Part shown: in pieces, positions 42,333-52,758 of the stretch
How the letters are laid out: each line of letters begins with the position of its first letter
How positions within the stretch are numbered: the first letter of the stretch is position 1
Assembly (NCBI RefSeq): GCF_001676155.1
Contig: NZ_LZEW01000033.1
Location: 87,505 to 151,504 of the forward strand
Direction of reading: 5' to 3'
Length of the DNA stretch: 64,000 bases
Source: Morganella psychrotolerans
Lineage (GTDB): Bacteria > Pseudomonadota > Gammaproteobacteria > Enterobacterales > Enterobacteriaceae
Notes under the pieces: model-generated
Told to the model about the DNA's origin: nothing
The model's input: only the letters and a program-made list of their open reading frames with translations
Databases searched by the model: none
Position numbers and translations under genes: made by a program

Positions 42333-43352
42333 TTACTTATCCAGCGGCGGCAGTTCTGCCAGCGGCCAGCGCGGACGCACTGTCACACCTAATCCGCTGC
42401 GCATACCGCCTTTAAAGCGGATCATCCCGGCCAGTGCAATCATCGCACCGTTATCCGTGCACAGCTCAGGGCGGGCGTAGAATGCTTCTCCGCCCAGTTT
42501 AGTCAGTGTCTGCGCCATACGCTCACGTAACGTGCGGTTGGCACTCACACCACCTGCCATTACCAGACGTTTAAAACCGGTCTGCACCAGTGCGCGTTTG
42601 CATTTAATAATTAATGTATCTACTACCGCATCTTCAAACGCGCGCGCAATATCCGCCTTCGTCTGATCGGAATCATCATTTTGATGAATAGTATTAGCCG
42701 CAGCTGTTTTCAGACCCGAGAAACTGAAATCCAGTCCCGGGCGATCAGTCATCGGGCGCGGAAAAACAAAGCGTCCGGGAGTACCCTGTAAGGCCATACG
42801 GGAAAGAGCCGGGCCACCGGGATAATCCAGACCCAGTAATTTTGCTGTTTTATCAAACGCTTCCCCGGCGGCATCATCAATTGATTCACCCAGGAGCGTA
42901 TATTCTCCGATACCGGTCACACTGATAAGCTGTGTATGACCACCGGAAACAAGCAGCGCGACAAACGGAAAGTCAGGCTGGTTTTCTTCCAGCATCGGTG
43001 CCAGTAAATGCCCTTCCATATGGTGCACCGGTACTGCCGGAACATCCCAGGAAAATGCAAGTGCACGTCCGACAGTCGCTCCGACCATCAGTGCACCGAC
43101 AAGCCCCGGTCCTGCGGTATACGCCACAGCATCAATATCCTCAGCCGATAAATTCGCTTCTTTCAGCGCGGCCTGAATCAGCGGCACGGTTTTGCGGATA
43201 TGATCACGGGAAGCCAGCTCCGGCACAACACCGCCGTAATCTGCATGAACTTTTATCTGGCTGTATAACTGATTAGCCAGTAACCCGGCTTCATCATCAT
43301 AAATTGCGATTCCGGTTTCATCGCAGGATGTTTCAATGCCTAACACTCGCAT
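42333..43352 (-). CDS. tsaD: tRNA N6-adenosine threonylcarbamoyltransferase TsaD
   Basis: TsaD transfers threonylcarbamoyl to A37 of ANN-decoding tRNAs, working with TsaB and TsaE. The 339-residue product begins [20 protein letters not shown] and has the metal site [11 protein letters not shown], then [12 protein letters not shown] and the ATP-binding [16 protein letters not shown] used 43352 as the start because it gives the standard N-terminus; the upstream ATG at 43403 would add 17 residues. It is divergent from rpsU, as in E. coli. Confidence 0.96.
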   Translation of the reverse strand: MRVLGIETSCDETGIAIYDDEAGLLANQLYSQIKVHADYGGVVPELASRDHIRKTVPLIQAALKEANLSAEDIDAVAYTAGPGLVGALMVGATVGRALAFSWDVPAVPVHHMEGHLLAPMLEENQPDFPFVALLVSGGHTQLISVTGIGEYTLLGESIDDAAGEAFDKTAKLLGLDYPGGPALSRMALQGTPGRFVFPRPMTDRPGLDFSFSGLKTAAANTIHQNDDSDQTKADIARAFEDAVVDTLIIKCKRALVQTGFKRLVMAGGVSANRTLRERMAQTLTKLGGEAFYARPELCTDNGAMIALAGMIRFKGGMRSGLGVTVRPRWPLAELPPLDK

Positions 43353-43771
43353 GGGGCTTAACTCGCAGGAACAAAAACTGACGGGACTGGCGGCAGATAA
43401 CATGGCGATAAATGTACATAACGATGCATCCGCCTCCGCAAAGGCGTCAGTGTATCACCATAATGGCACAGTGACAGGTATTAAGGTGAAATACGGGGTG
43501 TTCCCGGCTGATTTTTATTCAGTGAAAATGGTTTATTAACAGGTTAATTATAGTTATCCACATACTTTTCCCCTCAGGAGTGATTTCTGTTGCTGACAAA
43601 TCACTACGTACCCGCTATACTCTTTCTCCTCTATGAAACCCCTTGTCTGGTGCGTGGATCCTGTTTTGTCAGTATGACTGAACATATCCCGGAAATTTCT
43701 CTGCCTGATTATCCACAATGCTTTACAACGTGGGTCACATTGAAGTAAAATTCCGCACCATTTTGAAGACA

Positions 43772-43788
43772 ACTGGCATAACGCCAGT
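43772..43788 (+). other. Hairpin in the rpsU leader
   Basis: ACTGGC and GCCAGT flank a 5-base loop about 30 bases before the rpsU start codon. The divergent gap 43353-43817 otherwise holds the rpsU and tsaD promoters, for which I see no single clear match. Confidence 0.35.
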
Positions 43789-43811
43789 ACAGACCTATTT
43801 TATTGAGGTAG

Positions 43812-44033
<222 letters not shown>

Positions 44034-44144
44034 TCGCTGCGGCCAACGCCGCAACTTAGTCAGACTGCAGTAGTTGCAGTTAATGGCCGTGTTTCCGGAA
44101 GGAAGCGCGGCTTATTATCGTTATCAGACGGACGAAAAGGGGCT

Positions 44145-45887
44145 ATGGCCGGGCGCATTCCACGCACATTTATCAACGATTTATTAGCGAGAACCGATAT
44201 CATCGATTTGATCGATGCCAGGGTGCCGCTGAAGAAGCACGGTAAAAATCATCAGGCGTGTTGTCCTTTCCACAACGAAAAAACCCCCTCTTTTACAGTC
44301 AGCAGCGATAAACAGTTCTACCACTGCTTCGGCTGTGGTGCCCACGGCAATGCTATTGATTTTTTACTTAATTATGATCGTCTCGATTTTGTCGAGGCAA
44401 TCGAAGAGTTAGCAGCAATGCACGGGCTGGATGTTCCTTATGAAACGGGAAGCGGCAGCAGTCCGATAGAAAAACATCAGCGCCAGAATCTCTATCAGCT
44501 GATGGAGAAACTCGACAGCTTTTACCGCCATGCGCTACAGGCACAAAATGCCGGTCACGCCCGTGAATATCTGGATCGCAGAGGGTTAAGTCAGGAAATT
44601 ATCAGCCGGTTTGCTATCGGCTACGCCCCCGCAGGGTGGGATAATGTCCTCAAACGTTTTGCGCGCACTGATGATGACCGCCAGCAGTTGCTGGATGCCG
44701 GGATGTTAGTGGTCAATGATAACGGTCGCTGTTATGACCGGTTCCGCGAGCGCGTGATGTTTCCTATCCGTGATCGCCGCGGACGGGTTATTGCATTTGG
44801 CGGACGTGTTCTTGATGACGCAATACCTAAATATCTGAACTCCCCGGAAACAGATATTTTTCATAAAGGCCGTCAGTTATTCGGTTTGTATGAAGCACAG
44901 CAAAGTCAGCGCGAACTGCCCCGTATCCTTGTGGTTGAAGGCTATATGGATGTGGTTGCACTTGCGCAGTTTGGTATTAATTATGCGGTGGCATCACTCG
45001 GTACATCGACAACATCCGAGCATATACAGTTGCTCTATCGCACAACTGATACCATAATTTGTTGTTATGACGGAGACCGCGCCGGACGCGAAGCTGCCTG
45101 GCGGGCACTCGAAACTGCCCTGCCCCATCTGAACGACGGTCGGCAGTTACGTTTTATGTTTTTACCTGACGGTGATGACCCTGATTCACTGGTGCGCCGT
45201 GAAGGTCGTGAGGCTTTTGAGCAACGCCAGAATAATGAAGCCCATACACTATCGCAGTTTTTATTTGATTCACTGCTGCGTCAGGTGGATATGAGCAGCC
45301 CGGAAGGCCGCAGTAAGCTAAATGCACTGGCGATGCCGCTGATAAGTCAGGTTCCGGGAGAAGCACAGCAGGCTTATTTATTACAGGATCTGGGTAATTT
45401 ACTCGGATTACCGGATATTGCCCAGTTAAAACAAGCCGTTATCCGGCAGAGTGAGTCAAAAACAGGTTATCAGGCACCTAAACTGAAACCGACCACGATG
45501 CGTATCCTGATAGCGCTGCTGGTACAAAATCCGCAGTTTGCCCAGTTTGTGCCGCCGCTGGAATCCATTGATACCAGCCAGATAGCCGGGTTTTCATTAT
45601 TCAGGGAACTGATTGATACCTGTTTATCACAACCGGGTCTGACAACCGGGCAGTTGCTGGAGCGCTATCGCGATAATAAATTAGCGCCACAGCTTGAAAA
45701 ACTGGCAAGCTGGAACGATATAGAGATAGATGAGATCGCAGAAAACACCTTTAAAGATGCATTAAATCATCTGGTTGTTTCTGCCCTTAATGACCGTTTT
45801 AACTTCCTGATCGCGAAAGAGCGGACAGAAGGCCTGACCCCGGAAGAGCGAAAAGAAGTGAGTCTTTTAGTGCGGGTCCGGCAATAA
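44145..45887 (+). CDS. dnaG: DNA primase DnaG
   Basis: DnaG makes RNA primers for both replication strands and binds DnaB helicase through its C-terminus. The 580-residue protein has the CHC2 zinc ribbon (Cys40, His43, Cys61, Cys64 in CCPFHNEKTPSF and YHCFGCGAHG), the RNA-polymerase core with RFRERVMFPIRDRRGRVIAF, the TOPRIM motif VVEGYMDVVAL and later CCYDGDRAGREAAWRALE, and a helical DnaB-binding tail. A hairpin near 44038-44053 in the rpsU-dnaG gap resembles the attenuating terminator known there in E. coli. Confidence 0.98.
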   Translation: MAGRIPRTFINDLLARTDIIDLIDARVPLKKHGKNHQACCPFHNEKTPSFTVSSDKQFYHCFGCGAHGNAIDFLLNYDRLDFVEAIEELAAMHGLDVPYETGSGSSPIEKHQRQNLYQLMEKLDSFYRHALQAQNAGHAREYLDRRGLSQEIISRFAIGYAPAGWDNVLKRFARTDDDRQQLLDAGMLVVNDNGRCYDRFRERVMFPIRDRRGRVIAFGGRVLDDAIPKYLNSPETDIFHKGRQLFGLYEAQQSQRELPRILVVEGYMDVVALAQFGINYAVASLGTSTTSEHIQLLYRTTDTIICCYDGDRAGREAAWRALETALPHLNDGRQLRFMFLPDGDDPDSLVRREGREAFEQRQNNEAHTLSQFLFDSLLRQVDMSSPEGRSKLNALAMPLISQVPGEAQQAYLLQDLGNLLGLPDIAQLKQAVIRQSESKTGYQAPKLKPTTMRILIALLVQNPQFAQFVPPLESIDTSQIAGFSLFRELIDTCLSQPGLTTGQLLERYRDNKLAPQLEKLASWNDIEIDEIAENTFKDALNHLVVSALNDRFNFLIAKERTEGLTPEERKEVSLLVRVRQ

Positions 45888-46071
45888 GTATTATTATTAT
45901 ATAATGACAATTATAACGGCTTAAGTGCCGCTGATAGCAGGAATAGATCCTGCATGCCATGTCACCAAGGGCCATGGCTGATGAAATGAAACCTTGACTG
46001 TTATTGTTGCTGGCTAAGTTGTTTTGCCGACCAACACAAACCTAAATACTCAGAAGTGTGGATACCGTCTT

Positions 46072-47919
46072 ATGGAGCAAAACCCGCAGTCACAGCTGAA
46101 ACTTCTTGTCACCCGTGGTAAGGAACAAGGCTATCTGACCTATGCTGAAGTCAATGACCATCTGCCAGAAGATATCGTCGATTCGGATCAAATCGAAGAT
46201 ATTATCCAGATGATCAATGATATGGGCATTCAGGTAATGGAAGAAGCACCTGATGCTGATGATCTGATACTGGCCGAGAATTCAACAGACACCGATGATG
46301 ATGCAGCGGAAGCTGCTGCACAGGTTCTCTCAAGTGTGGAATCGGAGATTGGCCGGACCACTGACCCGGTGCGCATGTATATGCGCGAAATGGGAACCGT
46401 GGAACTGCTGACCCGCGAAGGCGAAATTGACATCGCCAAGCGCATCGAAGATGGCATCAATCAGGTTCAGTGTTCTGTTGCTGAATACCCTGAAGCAATT
46501 ACTTATTTACTTGATCAGTACGACCGTGTTGAAGCGGGCGAAGTTCGTCTTTCTGATCTGATTACCGGCTTTGTTGATCCTAATGCTGAAGAAGATCTGG
46601 CACCGACCGCAACCAATATTGGTTCCGAGCTGCCGGCTGAAGAACTCAACAAAGACGATACTGACGAAGACGAAGACGAGGAAGAAGAAGAGGAAGAAAC
46701 TGATAACAGTATCGACCCTGAACTTGCCCGTCAGAAATTTGACGCGCTGCGTGTGCAACATGAGAAAACACGTAAGCAAATCAAACTTAACGGCCGCGAC
46801 CATCCGAGTTCTAATGCTGAGATTCAGCTGCTCTCTGATGTATTTAAAGAGTTCCGCTTAGTCCCGAAACAGTTTGACTATCTGGTCAGCAAAATGCGGG
46901 AAATGATGGACAGAGTCCGTCTGCAGGAACGCTTTATCATGAAACTCTGCGTTGAGCAGAGCAAAATGCCGAAGAAAAACTTTATTACCCTGTTCACCGG
47001 CAACGAAACCAGTGATACCTGGTTTACCGCTGCTATTGCAATGAACAAACCGTGGTCTGAAAAACTTCAGGACGTTGCGGAAGAAGTCCAACGCAGCCTG
47101 CAACGCCTGCGTATGATTGAAGAAGAAACCGGTCTGACCATTGAACAGGTCAAAGATATCAACCGCCGCATGTCTATCGGTGAAGCGAAAGCCCGCCGTG
47201 CGAAAAAAGAGATGGTCGAGGCGAACTTACGTCTGGTTATCTCCATCGCGAAAAAATACACCAACCGTGGTCTGCAGTTCCTGGATCTGATTCAGGAAGG
47301 GAACATTGGTCTGATGAAAGCAGTTGATAAATTTGAATACCGTCGCGGTTACAAGTTCTCAACGTATGCAACCTGGTGGATCCGTCAGGCTATCACCCGC
47401 TCTATCGCGGACCAGGCCCGTACTATCCGCATCCCGGTACATATGATTGAGACGATTAACAAACTCAACCGTATCTCCCGTCAGATGCTTCAGGAGATGG
47501 GCCGTGAGCCGTCACCGGAAGAACTGGCTGAGCGGATGCTGATGCCGGAAGATAAAATCCGCAAAGTGCTGAAAATCGCTAAAGAGCCAATCTCTATGGA
47601 GACGCCGATTGGTGATGATGAAGATTCGCACTTAGGGGACTTTATCGAAGATACCACTCTTGAGCTGCCGCTGGATTCAGCCACGTCTGAAAGCCTGCGC
47701 TCAGCAACTCATGAAGTACTCGCCGGTTTAACACCGCGTGAAGCGAAAGTTCTGCGTATGCGTTTTGGTATTGATATGAATACCGATCACACACTGGAAG
47801 AAGTGGGCAAACAGTTTGATGTAACCCGCGAACGTATCCGTCAGATTGAAGCGAAGGCACTGCGCAAACTGCGCCACCCGAGCCGTTCTGAAGTGTTACG
47901 CAGCTTCCTGGATGAGTAA
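46072..47919 (+). CDS. rpoD: RNA polymerase sigma factor RpoD (sigma-70)
   Basis: RpoD is the housekeeping sigma factor. With a start at 46072 ([20 protein letters not shown]) it has 615 residues and aligns along its length with E. coli sigma-70. Region 1.1 is followed by the very acidic [18 protein letters not shown] stretch of the non-conserved region. Region 2 has the -10 recognition helix with [20 protein letters not shown], and region 4 has the -35 helix with [20 protein letters not shown]. An in-frame ATG at 46024 is present but not needed. The 184-base gap after dnaG likely contains extra rpoD promoter or processing sites. Confidence 0.98.
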   Translation: MEQNPQSQLKLLVTRGKEQGYLTYAEVNDHLPEDIVDSDQIEDIIQMINDMGIQVMEEAPDADDLILAENSTDTDDDAAEAAAQVLSSVESEIGRTTDPVRMYMREMGTVELLTREGEIDIAKRIEDGINQVQCSVAEYPEAITYLLDQYDRVEAGEVRLSDLITGFVDPNAEEDLAPTATNIGSELPAEELNKDDTDEDEDEEEEEEETDNSIDPELARQKFDALRVQHEKTRKQIKLNGRDHPSSNAEIQLLSDVFKEFRLVPKQFDYLVSKMREMMDRVRLQERFIMKLCVEQSKMPKKNFITLFTGNETSDTWFTAAIAMNKPWSEKLQDVAEEVQRSLQRLRMIEEETGLTIEQVKDINRRMSIGEAKARRAKKEMVEANLRLVISIAKKYTNRGLQFLDLIQEGNIGLMKAVDKFEYRRGYKFSTYATWWIRQAITRSIADQARTIRIPVHMIETINKLNRISRQMLQEMGREPSPEELAERMLMPEDKIRKVLKIAKEPISMETPIGDDEDSHLGDFIEDTTLELPLDSATSESLRSATHEVLAGLTPREAKVLRMRFGIDMNTDHTLEEVGKQFDVTRERIRQIEAKALRKLRHPSRSEVLRSFLDE

Positions 47920-47944
47920 TCCGGTTAATCATCAGTAAAGTATC

Positions 47945-47973
47945 AGGCGCCGCTCATCCGGCGCCTTTTTTTT
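47945..47973 (+). terminator. Terminator of the rpsU-dnaG-rpoD operon
   Basis: AGGCGCCG and CGGCGCCT form an 8-bp stem with a run of eight T, 26 bases after the rpoD stop. Confidence 0.9.
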
Positions 47974-48075
47974 ATCCTGCGGACAAAGAACAATCAGCTT
48001 ACTCAATTTATAATTACAAACTATTTACCACAGTCAATATTCCGCTCATAAAACAGTCATATAGACAAGAAAAGC

Positions 48076-48104
48076 TAGACCCCGCCAACAACTGGCAGTA
48101 TAAT
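48076..48104 (+). promoter_or_regulatory. Promoter of tRNA-Ile2
   Basis: A perfect TATAAT at 48099-48104 lies 17 bases after TAGACC at 48076-48081 (4 of 6 matches to TTGACA) and 12 bases before the tRNA. The region after TATAAT is not especially G/C-rich, unlike many stable-RNA discriminators. Confidence 0.65.
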
Positions 48105-48116
48105 CTTACGCTCTTT

Positions 48117-48192
48117 GGCCCCTTAGCTCAGTGGTTAGAGCAGGCGACTCATAATCGCTTGGTCACTGGTTCAAACCCAGTAGGGGCCACCA
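48117..48192 (+). tRNA. ileX: tRNA-Ile2, CAU anticodon (lysidine-modified)
   Basis: 76 nt with the CCA end encoded. GGCCCCT pairs with AGGGGCC in the acceptor stem; the D loop (AGCTCAGTGGTTAGAGC), anticodon loop CTCATAA and TTCAAAC loop are all present. The sequence is nearly that of E. coli ileX, whose CAU anticodon is changed to read AUA by TilS lysidine. E. coli ileX is also close to rpoD. tRNA genes are common integration points; the 3' sequence is intact, and I found no second copy of its 3' end in the window. Confidence 0.96.
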
Positions 48193-48220
48193 AATTTTAG
48201 CTTCAAAATCAGTATATTAA

Positions 48221-48246
48221 GCTACTCCTCAGCGAGTGGCTTTTTT
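48221..48246 (+). terminator. Terminator of tRNA-Ile2
   Basis: GCTACTC and GAGTGGC form a 7-bp stem (one wobble) followed by six T, about 30 bases after the tRNA. Confidence 0.75.
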
Positions 48247-48399
48247 ACATCTGGTGGTCAGTGTCCCCTTTTTATCCCCTGAGAAAATTTTCCCGCAACG
48301 CCGCGCTGTTTCTGGCTTTCTTAAATTCAGCGACGTTTTCGGTGATCTTTTATTTCCCAAAGTGTGCAGGCGGAAAAAGCAGGCAAATCGCCACATATC

Positions 48400-49151
48400 T
48401 TATTTTACTATTTTGTTTCCTGTTTTAACCGTCGCCGAATTTGTTGTTTTTAGTTTTGCCTTCTCTTCTGCCTCAATCTTATCGCGGCAGGCATTTAAAA
48501 ACGTGACGGCTAAAAATGAACGGAAAACCAACTCATCATCAAACCATGCGATTAAGTCATCCCGCGTGATATTATGGATAGTATTGGTTAGCGCGGCCGG
48601 TGTTTCGTCATCAGACTCAATGTAATAACCTGTTTCTCCATCGTAAGCTACATTGACCATCAGCGAAAAAAAAATCATCGATGGCGATATTAATCTCTGC
48701 CGGCGTTTCATCGGAAATATAACAGCCATCAAAGTGATGACGTATCATATTTTCCGGGCAAAGTTGTTTCGTCTGGGTCAGATAAATACGTTCCAGTGCC
48801 GTTTCTGTCTGAGGCTCCGGATAAAGGGTAATAAACGCCGAATACCTAAAAATAAAGGATTTATCCAGCGTTTGACTTAGTTCGTTGTAAACATCGTTAT
48901 CTTCATAATCACCGAAAATCCCCTCACACAAGCGGGTCAACTGATGGCAGAGCTGGATTTTATCCACCAGTGTCCGGCAGCGGCGCACTTCAAATACTGC
49001 CGAATTAATCTCGGCTTCATAGTCATCAATTTCATAATCGGATTTAAACGTAATATCACCCGTATTTTCTGTTTTACGGGTAGCAAATCGCCAGCGTAAA
49101 AAAAATGGCGATAATAACTACTGTCAGGGTGACTATGCCGAACGTTTCCAT
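48400..49151 (-). pseudogene. Unknown single-pass membrane protein, two frameshifts in A/T runs
   Basis: Three frames join into one 249-residue protein when one base is removed from the run at 49098-49105 (8 bases) and one from 48666-48674 (9 bases). The ATG at 49151 has AAGGAAG upstream and starts METFGIVTLTVVIIAIFLRW, a single membrane helix. The rest is soluble and acidic, with segments such as YEIDDYEAEINSAVFEVRRC, YNELSQTLDKSFIFRYSAF and ITRDDLIAWFDDELVFRSF, and a basic tail ending GNKIVK. The corrected length is an exact multiple of three, which supports one gene. I do not recognise the family. It is at the edge of the type VI cluster, on the same strand. Confidence 0.65.
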
Positions 49152-49295
49152 GAATAACTTCCTTATATCATTAGTGCTTCAGCAGCATCGTTTTAACTGA
49201 ATAGTAATTTGCACATGTCATATTTCGCCGGTATATCACCGGTATTATCTTCTTTCGTGTTGTCAGCAAGGTATTAAAAAAACATAAATACCATT

Positions 49296-50663
49296 TCAAT
49301 CCGTCTTCCCGGAAAAACGGATTAGCGCATAGCGATTAAGTAATTGCTGAAAATGTGTATCAATTTTCTGATATTCTGCTTCAGATACTGCCCCTTCCTG
49401 TTGCTTTAATGCTAATAACCGCAACTCTTCTTCCAGAGGTATTCCGCGATAGAAGTATTGTCGCGCATTAAAAATGACAGATTTCAGTTCTGAACCGGTA
49501 ATATAGCTACGGGGCTTGCTGTCCAGTGTATCCAGCCGCTTACTTAATGCATCAAGCTGCGCCATGCCTTCAGACCAGGGGATCAGTTTATTTTCAGGTG
49601 CGGCATTAGTTTCAATTGTTTTTTGCCACTCCTGCGCCACATTTTTAACCTCATTTTCTTCACTGTAATGACGTAATAAATAATCTGTTACCTGCTTTGC
49701 GTATAACTGAAACCATACGGGAGAAACTGCGCCGTTCTGACGAAGCTGTATTGCCAGCGTATTCAGTGCCTCATTATTAAATACAGAATCCGTGACCAGA
49801 TGCTGAGCCAGTATATTTTCTGTTGTTGCATCAAAATCAGGTAAATATGGCATCGCGCTTGTCAGTGGTTCAACAGGAGATGATTGCAGAAAAACAGTTG
49901 CACTGACAATAACGGAACTGAGAATAATGCCGGATAATAAACCAACAATGATCCCCCGACGGAATATTCTTTTTTGCCGGATAGCCGGCGCGATATCATT
50001 CTGATTTAACCCCCGTAGCGGCGCCGGTGAGGGAACCTGATGGGAAGCCGCAGCTATCAGCACAGGAATAACGGGGGAGACTGATGGCTCCGGGGTAATA
50101 AACGGCTCATCCGCACTGTTGGTGCTATCTGCATTTTCGAGCTGATACGCCAATGTATATACCAGTGAATGCAATTTCTCAGATTGCGTTAAGTGCTTCA
50201 GTTCAAGCCGTTCCAGTGTCTGACAGAGTTGTGCCAGCAATGATTCAGCCTGATACAGTGCGGGGAGGTCACTATAGGCGGGGGCAATACCGCGCAGCCC
50301 GGCAATCGCCTGCCGCGTGAAATCGGCAAGGATTTCAATACGGGCATGAGTCTGGTGCGGCCAGAATGTTTGCCAGTGTTGCTCAATCAGTGGCGCAATC
50401 AGTTGCAATCCGTCATTCAGCCCGGTGATGCCATCCTGATGTAAACGCACCAACGCATACCATGCCGCAGTACGCAGATCGACACCATTGCGGGTGAAAA
50501 TAGTCAGACAGAGTACCTGTGCAGCTTCCCAGTCCACATCCGGTCTGGCCGGATGAAACTGCTTATGCATTTCATTTTTCAGTTCAGAGAATTCACTTAA
50601 TGTCCGGGGATCGCCACCTGTGCGAAGAGAAATGAGCTGCGCTTTCACAATAACCTCAATCAT
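49296..50663 (-). CDS. vasL: VasL-type type VI secretion protein (ImpA N-terminal domain, TssA-like)
   Basis: The 455-residue protein has an ImpA-type N-terminal domain (about residues 1-160, with DWEAAQVLCLTIFTRNGVDL and RTAAWYALVRLHQDG). A proline-rich linker leads to one membrane helix (IIVGLLSGIILSSVIVSATV near residue 235) and a C-terminal VasL-type helical region. Such proteins occur at the end of enterobacterial type VI clusters beside the canonical TssA and may cap or anchor the tail sheath at the membrane (partly inference). It is 27 bases downstream of tssE in the same operon. Confidence 0.85.
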   Translation of the reverse strand: MIEVIVKAQLISLRTGGDPRTLSEFSELKNEMHKQFHPARPDVDWEAAQVLCLTIFTRNGVDLRTAAWYALVRLHQDGITGLNDGLQLIAPLIEQHWQTFWPHQTHARIEILADFTRQAIAGLRGIAPAYSDLPALYQAESLLAQLCQTLERLELKHLTQSEKLHSLVYTLAYQLENADSTNSADEPFITPEPSVSPVIPVLIAAASHQVPSPAPLRGLNQNDIAPAIRQKRIFRRGIIVGLLSGIILSSVIVSATVFLQSSPVEPLTSAMPYLPDFDATTENILAQHLVTDSVFNNEALNTLAIQLRQNGAVSPVWFQLYAKQVTDYLLRHYSEENEVKNVAQEWQKTIETNAAPENKLIPWSEGMAQLDALSKRLDTLDSKPRSYITGSELKSVIFNARQYFYRGIPLEEELRLLALKQQEGAVSEAEYQKIDTHFQQLLNRYALIRFSGKTD

Positions 50664-50690
50664 GTTTAATCAGGATTTGAATAACATACG

Positions 50691-51119
50691 TCAGGAAACA
50701 AAATGTTGTGTTTTCAGATGGTGGATCATTATCCGCCCGTCAGGAACAAATTCCGTTCCGTAGCGCACCAGCCCCTGTTCATGCAGTTCCGCTTCCAGTG
50801 CATAGCTCAGTGAACCAAATTCGCCGGGTGGCAATAAGACCAGCGAAACAGATTTGATTCTCGGTTCATATTTCAGCAATGTGGCAGATAAAACCTGCAT
50901 CAGACCATGTGCGGTGCCGGGAAGCCCCTGCAATAATTTGCTCATGTCCGGCAAACCATAATCCGGAAGATGGCTCAATGTTCCTGCCCGCGAGTTAAGA
51001 ATACGGCGGATATTATCCAGGACAGACAGGATCACCTGTTCATCTTCTGCGACACTGTCCACCGGCAGACCGCCGGCAAAATAGCCGGTCACCATTTCAT
51101 AGAGTGAAGGTTGTGACAT
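50691..51119 (-). CDS. tssE: Type VI baseplate subunit TssE
   Basis: TssE is the gp25-like baseplate wedge component that starts sheath polymerisation. The 142-residue protein has the family pattern SVLDNIRRILNSRAGTLSHL then PDYGLPDM, and a C-terminal strand region with FGSLSYALEAEL. It lies 3 bases from the tssJ stop, indicating coupled translation. Confidence 0.92.
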   Translation of the reverse strand: MSQPSLYEMVTGYFAGGLPVDSVAEDEQVILSVLDNIRRILNSRAGTLSHLPDYGLPDMSKLLQGLPGTAHGLMQVLSATLLKYEPRIKSVSLVLLPPGEFGSLSYALEAELHEQGLVRYGTEFVPDGRIMIHHLKTQHFVS

Positions 51120-51122
51120 GAT

Positions 51123-51683
51123 TTACCTCTTGAGCGGAATAAGTGACAGTGTGTTTTCTGACAGTTCAAGTTTACGGGGTGAATCAGGCTCCAGTTCATC
51201 GCGCGCAATAACCACCCGCCAACTGTTTTCTATCTGATCCGGTGCGTGGAACATCACGGCAACCGCCACAAATTGCGCGTCTTTTTCCATCGGCATATCC
51301 AGCGAAATGGACTCACCCGGTCTTATCCGTACATCTTTTTGTGCCAGGCGGCTTTCTGTCAGTACCTCACTGTCTGTGGCAAAGAGTGACGGATAATCAG
51401 CGGATGCAAATGCATCTTCCGTTTTCAGTTGGTAAACCCGGATAATCGCCGATAATGAAGCACCTTCGTCATCCGTATTCAGCGCGTTACGGGCGGTAAA
51501 ATCTAAGTGCAGCACTTTTACCTGTTTATAAAAAACAGATTTAGTCATATCCACAGTGCCATCACTGATGGTCTGTGTTAACCCGCAGCCTGCCAGAAAA
51601 AGAACCGGAAACAGCAGCGACCCGGCAGCTGTTTTACGGATAAAACACGTAACGCGATCAGAACCGGTAATTGCCATTTTCAT
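51123..51683 (-). CDS. tssJ: Type VI outer-membrane lipoprotein TssJ
   Basis: TssJ is the lipoprotein that ties TssM to the outer membrane in the TssJLM membrane complex. The 186-residue product has a signal peptide with the lipobox LAGC (cysteine near residue 33), then the transthyretin-like domain with the VYQLKTEDAFASADYPSLFA loop and VAVAVMFHAPDQIENSWRVV. The N-terminus may start at 51683 or at the ATG 51677; either overlaps the end of tssG. Confidence 0.9.
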   Translation of the reverse strand: MKMAITGSDRVTCFIRKTAAGSLLFPVLFLAGCGLTQTISDGTVDMTKSVFYKQVKVLHLDFTARNALNTDDEGASLSAIIRVYQLKTEDAFASADYPSLFATDSEVLTESRLAQKDVRIRPGESISLDMPMEKDAQFVAVAVMFHAPDQIENSWRVVIARDELEPDSPRKLELSENTLSLIPLKR

Positions 51684-52758
51684 CAGCCTCTTTCTGTTGA
51701 TAGTAAGGTGTTAAACGCTGGTAGCGACCCAGCCCGATAGTTACCATGGTTTTCACCGCTTTTGGTGATGCCGTGCCACTGTTTGGTTTCATTACTGCCG
51801 TTCTGCCGATTTGTGCGCCACTTCCTGGTTGCACACTCAGTGCGGCATCCGGTAATAAATGTCGCGGCACACTCAGTTGCAGGCGGGCATTAACTCTGGC
51901 ACCCAGATAAATGTGCAGCAATGCCATAAAATCCTGATAAATCTGCCCGTCCGGTAACCATTGTTTTGCTTCATCGGCATTTTCTGTTGTCAGACGGACA
52001 AGTACCTGACTGTTAACATCCGTGGCACTGCGCCCCATCACCGGTTTATGCTTCAGTGTCAGAGGGCGGGCGCATGACATTGTTACCGGGTTATCCAGCT
52101 GAATCCGCCGCGGATCATGCGCCACAACCTGAACCTGTGTTTCCGGTGCCAGCAGGTTTACCAGTGAGCAAATACCTTCAGCGGTCCGGGTCGGCAAACG
52201 CATCGTCCCCAACAGTGCCAGAAACCGGGAGAGAGGCGCCGGGCTGTTTTCAGCACAGCCGGGGATCCCCAGTCCGATCAGTCCGAACAGATACTGTGAG
52301 GTTTCATCGCGGCCTCCGGCACCAAATGTCGCCGGATAGGAATACTTGCGCCAGACCCGGTAAAACTGGGTTGTCAGCCGGTGATTGAAGATATCCAGGA
52401 AATCAGTCAGAGAATCTGTGCCGTCACGGTATTGGGCGATATCATCCAGATAATGTGTCGGCAACGGTGAGGTTATTCCGTACAGCCCGGTAAAGGTTGT
52501 GCGGATGCCGGGGACATTACTTTTGCGGTAGCGGTCATCCGGATCCCGTCCCTTCAATTCTGTGACCGGAAATCCCATTCCCGGGTGCGGGCGGAACCTG
52601 ACCGGGTCATCTGCCGGATCCTGTGAGCTGCCCAGCGGAGGTCTGTCCGGACAGGATTGCTCCAGTAACTGACAAAAACGGTAAAAATTATAATACGGGA
52701 GTCTGTCCCCCAGTGCGTCAATCAGCGGGGCAGCTGAGGATTGTGATTTTCTGTCCAT
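51658..52758 (-). CDS. tssG: Type VI baseplate subunit TssG
   Basis: TssG works with TssF and TssK in the baseplate wedge. The 366-residue protein has the typical N-terminal YNFYRFCQLLEQSCPDRPPL followed by GSSQDPADDPVRFRP and the GLYGITSPLPTHYLDDI motif. It overlaps tssF (36 bases) upstream and tssJ downstream. Confidence 0.92.
   Translation of the reverse strand: MDRKSQSSAAPLIDALGDRLPYYNFYRFCQLLEQSCPDRPPLGSSQDPADDPVRFRPHPGMGFPVTELKGRDPDDRYRKSNVPGIRTTFTGLYGITSPLPTHYLDDIAQYRDGTDSLTDFLDIFNHRLTTQFYRVWRKYSYPATFGAGGRDETSQYLFGLIGLGIPGCAENSPAPLSRFLALLGTMRLPTRTAEGICSLVNLLAPETQVQVVAHDPRRIQLDNPVTMSCARPLTLKHKPVMGRSATDVNSQVLVRLTTENADEAKQWLPDGQIYQDFMALLHIYLGARVNARLQLSVPRHLLPDAALSVQPGSGAQIGRTAVMKPNSGTASPKAVKTMVTIGLGRYQRLTPYYQQKEADENGNYRF

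Noticed and set aside
48193..48399. Phage attachment site or integrase remnant after tRNA-Ile2
   Set aside because: I see a terminator and A/T-rich sequence but no repeat of the tRNA end and no integrase-like frame.
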